A DNA stretch of 64,000 bases from Leptolinea sp. HRD-7 (GTDB taxonomy: Bacteria; Chloroflexota; Anaerolineae; Anaerolineales; Anaerolineaceae). The translations under genes and the position numbers were made by a program. This document shows, in pieces, positions 62,990 to 64,000 of the stretch; positions within the stretch are counted from its first letter, which is position 1, and every line of letters starts with the position of its first letter. The stretch covers positions 3,070,001 through 3,134,000 of the forward strand of contig AP024710.1 of the NCBI GenBank assembly GCA_024363285.1. The letters run 5' to 3'. Below the pieces are notes generated by a model, which was not told the DNA's origin, searched no databases, and saw nothing but the letters and a program-made list of their open reading frames with translations.

Positions 62990-64000
62990 ATGAAGCTCAA
63001 AATTAACGGAAAAAGTCGTTGGTTATTTCCGCTCACGCTGGTTTTTGTATATGCGGTTATCTATCTCCCATACCTTACTCGCCTGGGTATTTACTGGGAT
63101 GACTGGCAGGTTGTCTTTCTTAATTTGATCAACAACCCGGCAGAATACTGGAATTACTTCATGGCTGACAGGCCGTTTTCCATTTGGACGTATTTAATAA
63201 CTGTTCCGCTTTTTGGCGTGACTCCACTACCATGGCAGCTTTTTACGCTTGGAACAAAGATACTGGCTGCCTGGTTTTTCGCGGAAACCCTGGCTTTACT
63301 CTGGCCGGCTCGCCGCTGGGAAGGCCGCCTGGCAGCTTTACTGCTGCTGGTTTTTCCCGGTTTTACACAAACCACAATTTCTATCGCCTACAGTCAACAC
63401 TTTATTACTCAGGCATTGTTCTTCGCCAGCCTGTGGTTGATGCTTAAAGCATTTGAGAAGACCCCGGTAAAAATCTGGATGGTAATTCTAGCCTGCGTCT
63501 TCGCGCTGCTCCAGATGTTGACAATGGAATACTTCGCCGCATCTGAATTGATCCGGCCGGTTCTTCTTTTCTTGTTCTTCTGGAATCGGGATGGTCAGCC
63601 TCTGAAATTGACTATGCGCAAAACACTTGCCCGTTGGCTGCCTTTCATCCTTCCGTTAATCCTTTTTGCCGCCTGGCGTTTCGGGTATTACCCCCGCCTT
63701 TCTGTTGAAAATTCGCCCACCCTCTTGAGTTCTGTGTTGACCAATCCCGCTTCCACCATTACACAGTTTTTTCAGTTCGCGCTGCAGGATACTTTTTCAA
63801 CCGCCTTCAGTGTTTGGGCGGATGCCTTCAAACCGGCATCTCTGGATTTCCGCACTATTGTTCAAGTATTGCTTTCTATTACCGGGACGGCTGTTGTCGC
63901 GTTTTGGTTCTGGAAGATCTCTCTTGATGGTATTGAAAACCCGCACGAAAACCGCCGATTCTTGCTTCAATCCATATTAATCGGGCTTCTATTGCTCATT
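62990..64000 (+). CDS. GT-C-like membrane protein, 3' end beyond window
   Basis: An open frame of 337 codons to the window edge, with at least eight predicted spans. GIYWDDWQVV in the first outer loop and an aromatic-rich second loop suggest a GT-C membrane glycosyltransferase like the GT39/GT83 group. CGAGGATCC lies before the ATG. Acceptor and sugar are unknown. The C-terminus is missing, so the family call is tentative. Confidence 0.72.
   Translation, partial: MKLKINGKSRWLFPLTLVFVYAVIYLPYLTRLGIYWDDWQVVFLNLINNPAEYWNYFMADRPFSIWTYLITVPLFGVTPLPWQLFTLGTKILAAWFFAETLALLWPARRWEGRLAALLLLVFPGFTQTTISIAYSQHFITQALFFASLWLMLKAFEKTPVKIWMVILACVFALLQMLTMEYFAASELIRPVLLFLFFWNRDGQPLKLTMRKTLARWLPFILPLILFAAWRFGYYPRLSVENSPTLLSSVLTNPASTITQFFQFALQDTFSTAFSVWADAFKPASLDFRTIVQVLLSITGTAVVAFWFWKISLDGIENPHENRRFLLQSILIGLLLLI

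Noticed and set aside
1..64000. CRISPR arrays, insertion sequences, rRNA and intact tRNA genes
   Set aside because: No regularly spaced repeats, transposase motifs or rRNA were seen; one tRNA-like fragment only.

Overview
The window reads as about 64 kb of bacterial chromosome, roughly 45-50 % GC by eye and densely coding, most likely from Chloroflexota class Anaerolineae. The assignment is an inference. It rests on a mevalonate-pathway decarboxylase, a short archaeal/fungal-type aspartate-semialdehyde dehydrogenase, many genes whose -10 box lies 5-8 nt before the start codon (a leaderless arrangement), several Pro/Thr-rich lipoproteins, and proteins resembling Anaerolineae hypothetical families. 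No rRNA, intact tRNA, CRISPR array or insertion sequence was found.

Layout. 1-6.2 kb: sugar genes (a truncated LacI-type regulator, a GH36 alpha-galactosidase, a D-lyxose isomerase) around three exported or membrane proteins of unknown function. 6.2-8.4 kb: an AT-rich accessory island with an XRE/ImmA-type antitoxin and a DUF4411 PIN-like toxin, bordered by what looks like a piece of a tRNA-Pro(CGG) gene. 8.4-18.1 kb: a dynamin-like GTPase, a PIG-V-like mannosyltransferase, a bacteriohemerythrin with one iron ligand changed, a membrane metalloprotease, envelope genes (GH25 lysozyme, L,D-transpeptidase, zinc-ribbon/LysM protein), a HemW-like radical SAM protein and thioredoxin reductase. 18.2-28.8 kb: an alpha-glucan locus (GH13, a very large GH13-containing protein, GH57) mixed with a cyclase, a holin-like protein, a thiolase, an AlkZ-related protein and an atypical SDR. 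28.9-32.8 kb: an operon of a TIM-barrel-like protein, FtsZ and three small or membrane proteins; this FtsZ carries His where the T7 loop normally has a catalytic Asp. 32.9-39.2 kb: secD-secF, lysC-asd and alr, all on the minus strand.

39.2-49.6 kb: a membrane GGDEF enzyme; a six-gene cassette of ECF sigma factor, zf-HC2 anti-sigma fused to a permease-like membrane domain, three ABC-2-like membrane proteins and an ATPase; a membrane rhodanese; a two-component system with a Met/His-rich sensor loop; and a nitroreductase-PadR pair. 49.6-56.5 kb: the histidine operon hisG-C-B-H-A-F-I-E plus a HAD phosphatase. It is preceded by a consensus promoter, a 17-codon leader peptide with three consecutive His codons and a complete set of attenuator pairing segments. 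56.6-64 kb: a (di)phosphomevalonate decarboxylase, the RseP-type site-2 protease, a HEAT-repeat protein, acylphosphatase, uvrB, a lipoprotein, and a GT-C-like membrane protein that runs off the right edge.

The strongest regulatory find is the his leader (49633-49815), which appears to be a full ribosome-mediated attenuator translated from a leaderless transcript. The most unusual protein-level observations are the FtsZ T7-loop substitution, the anti-sigma/permease fusion, the NPD motif in the giant GH13 protein, and the missing iron ligand in the hemerythrin.
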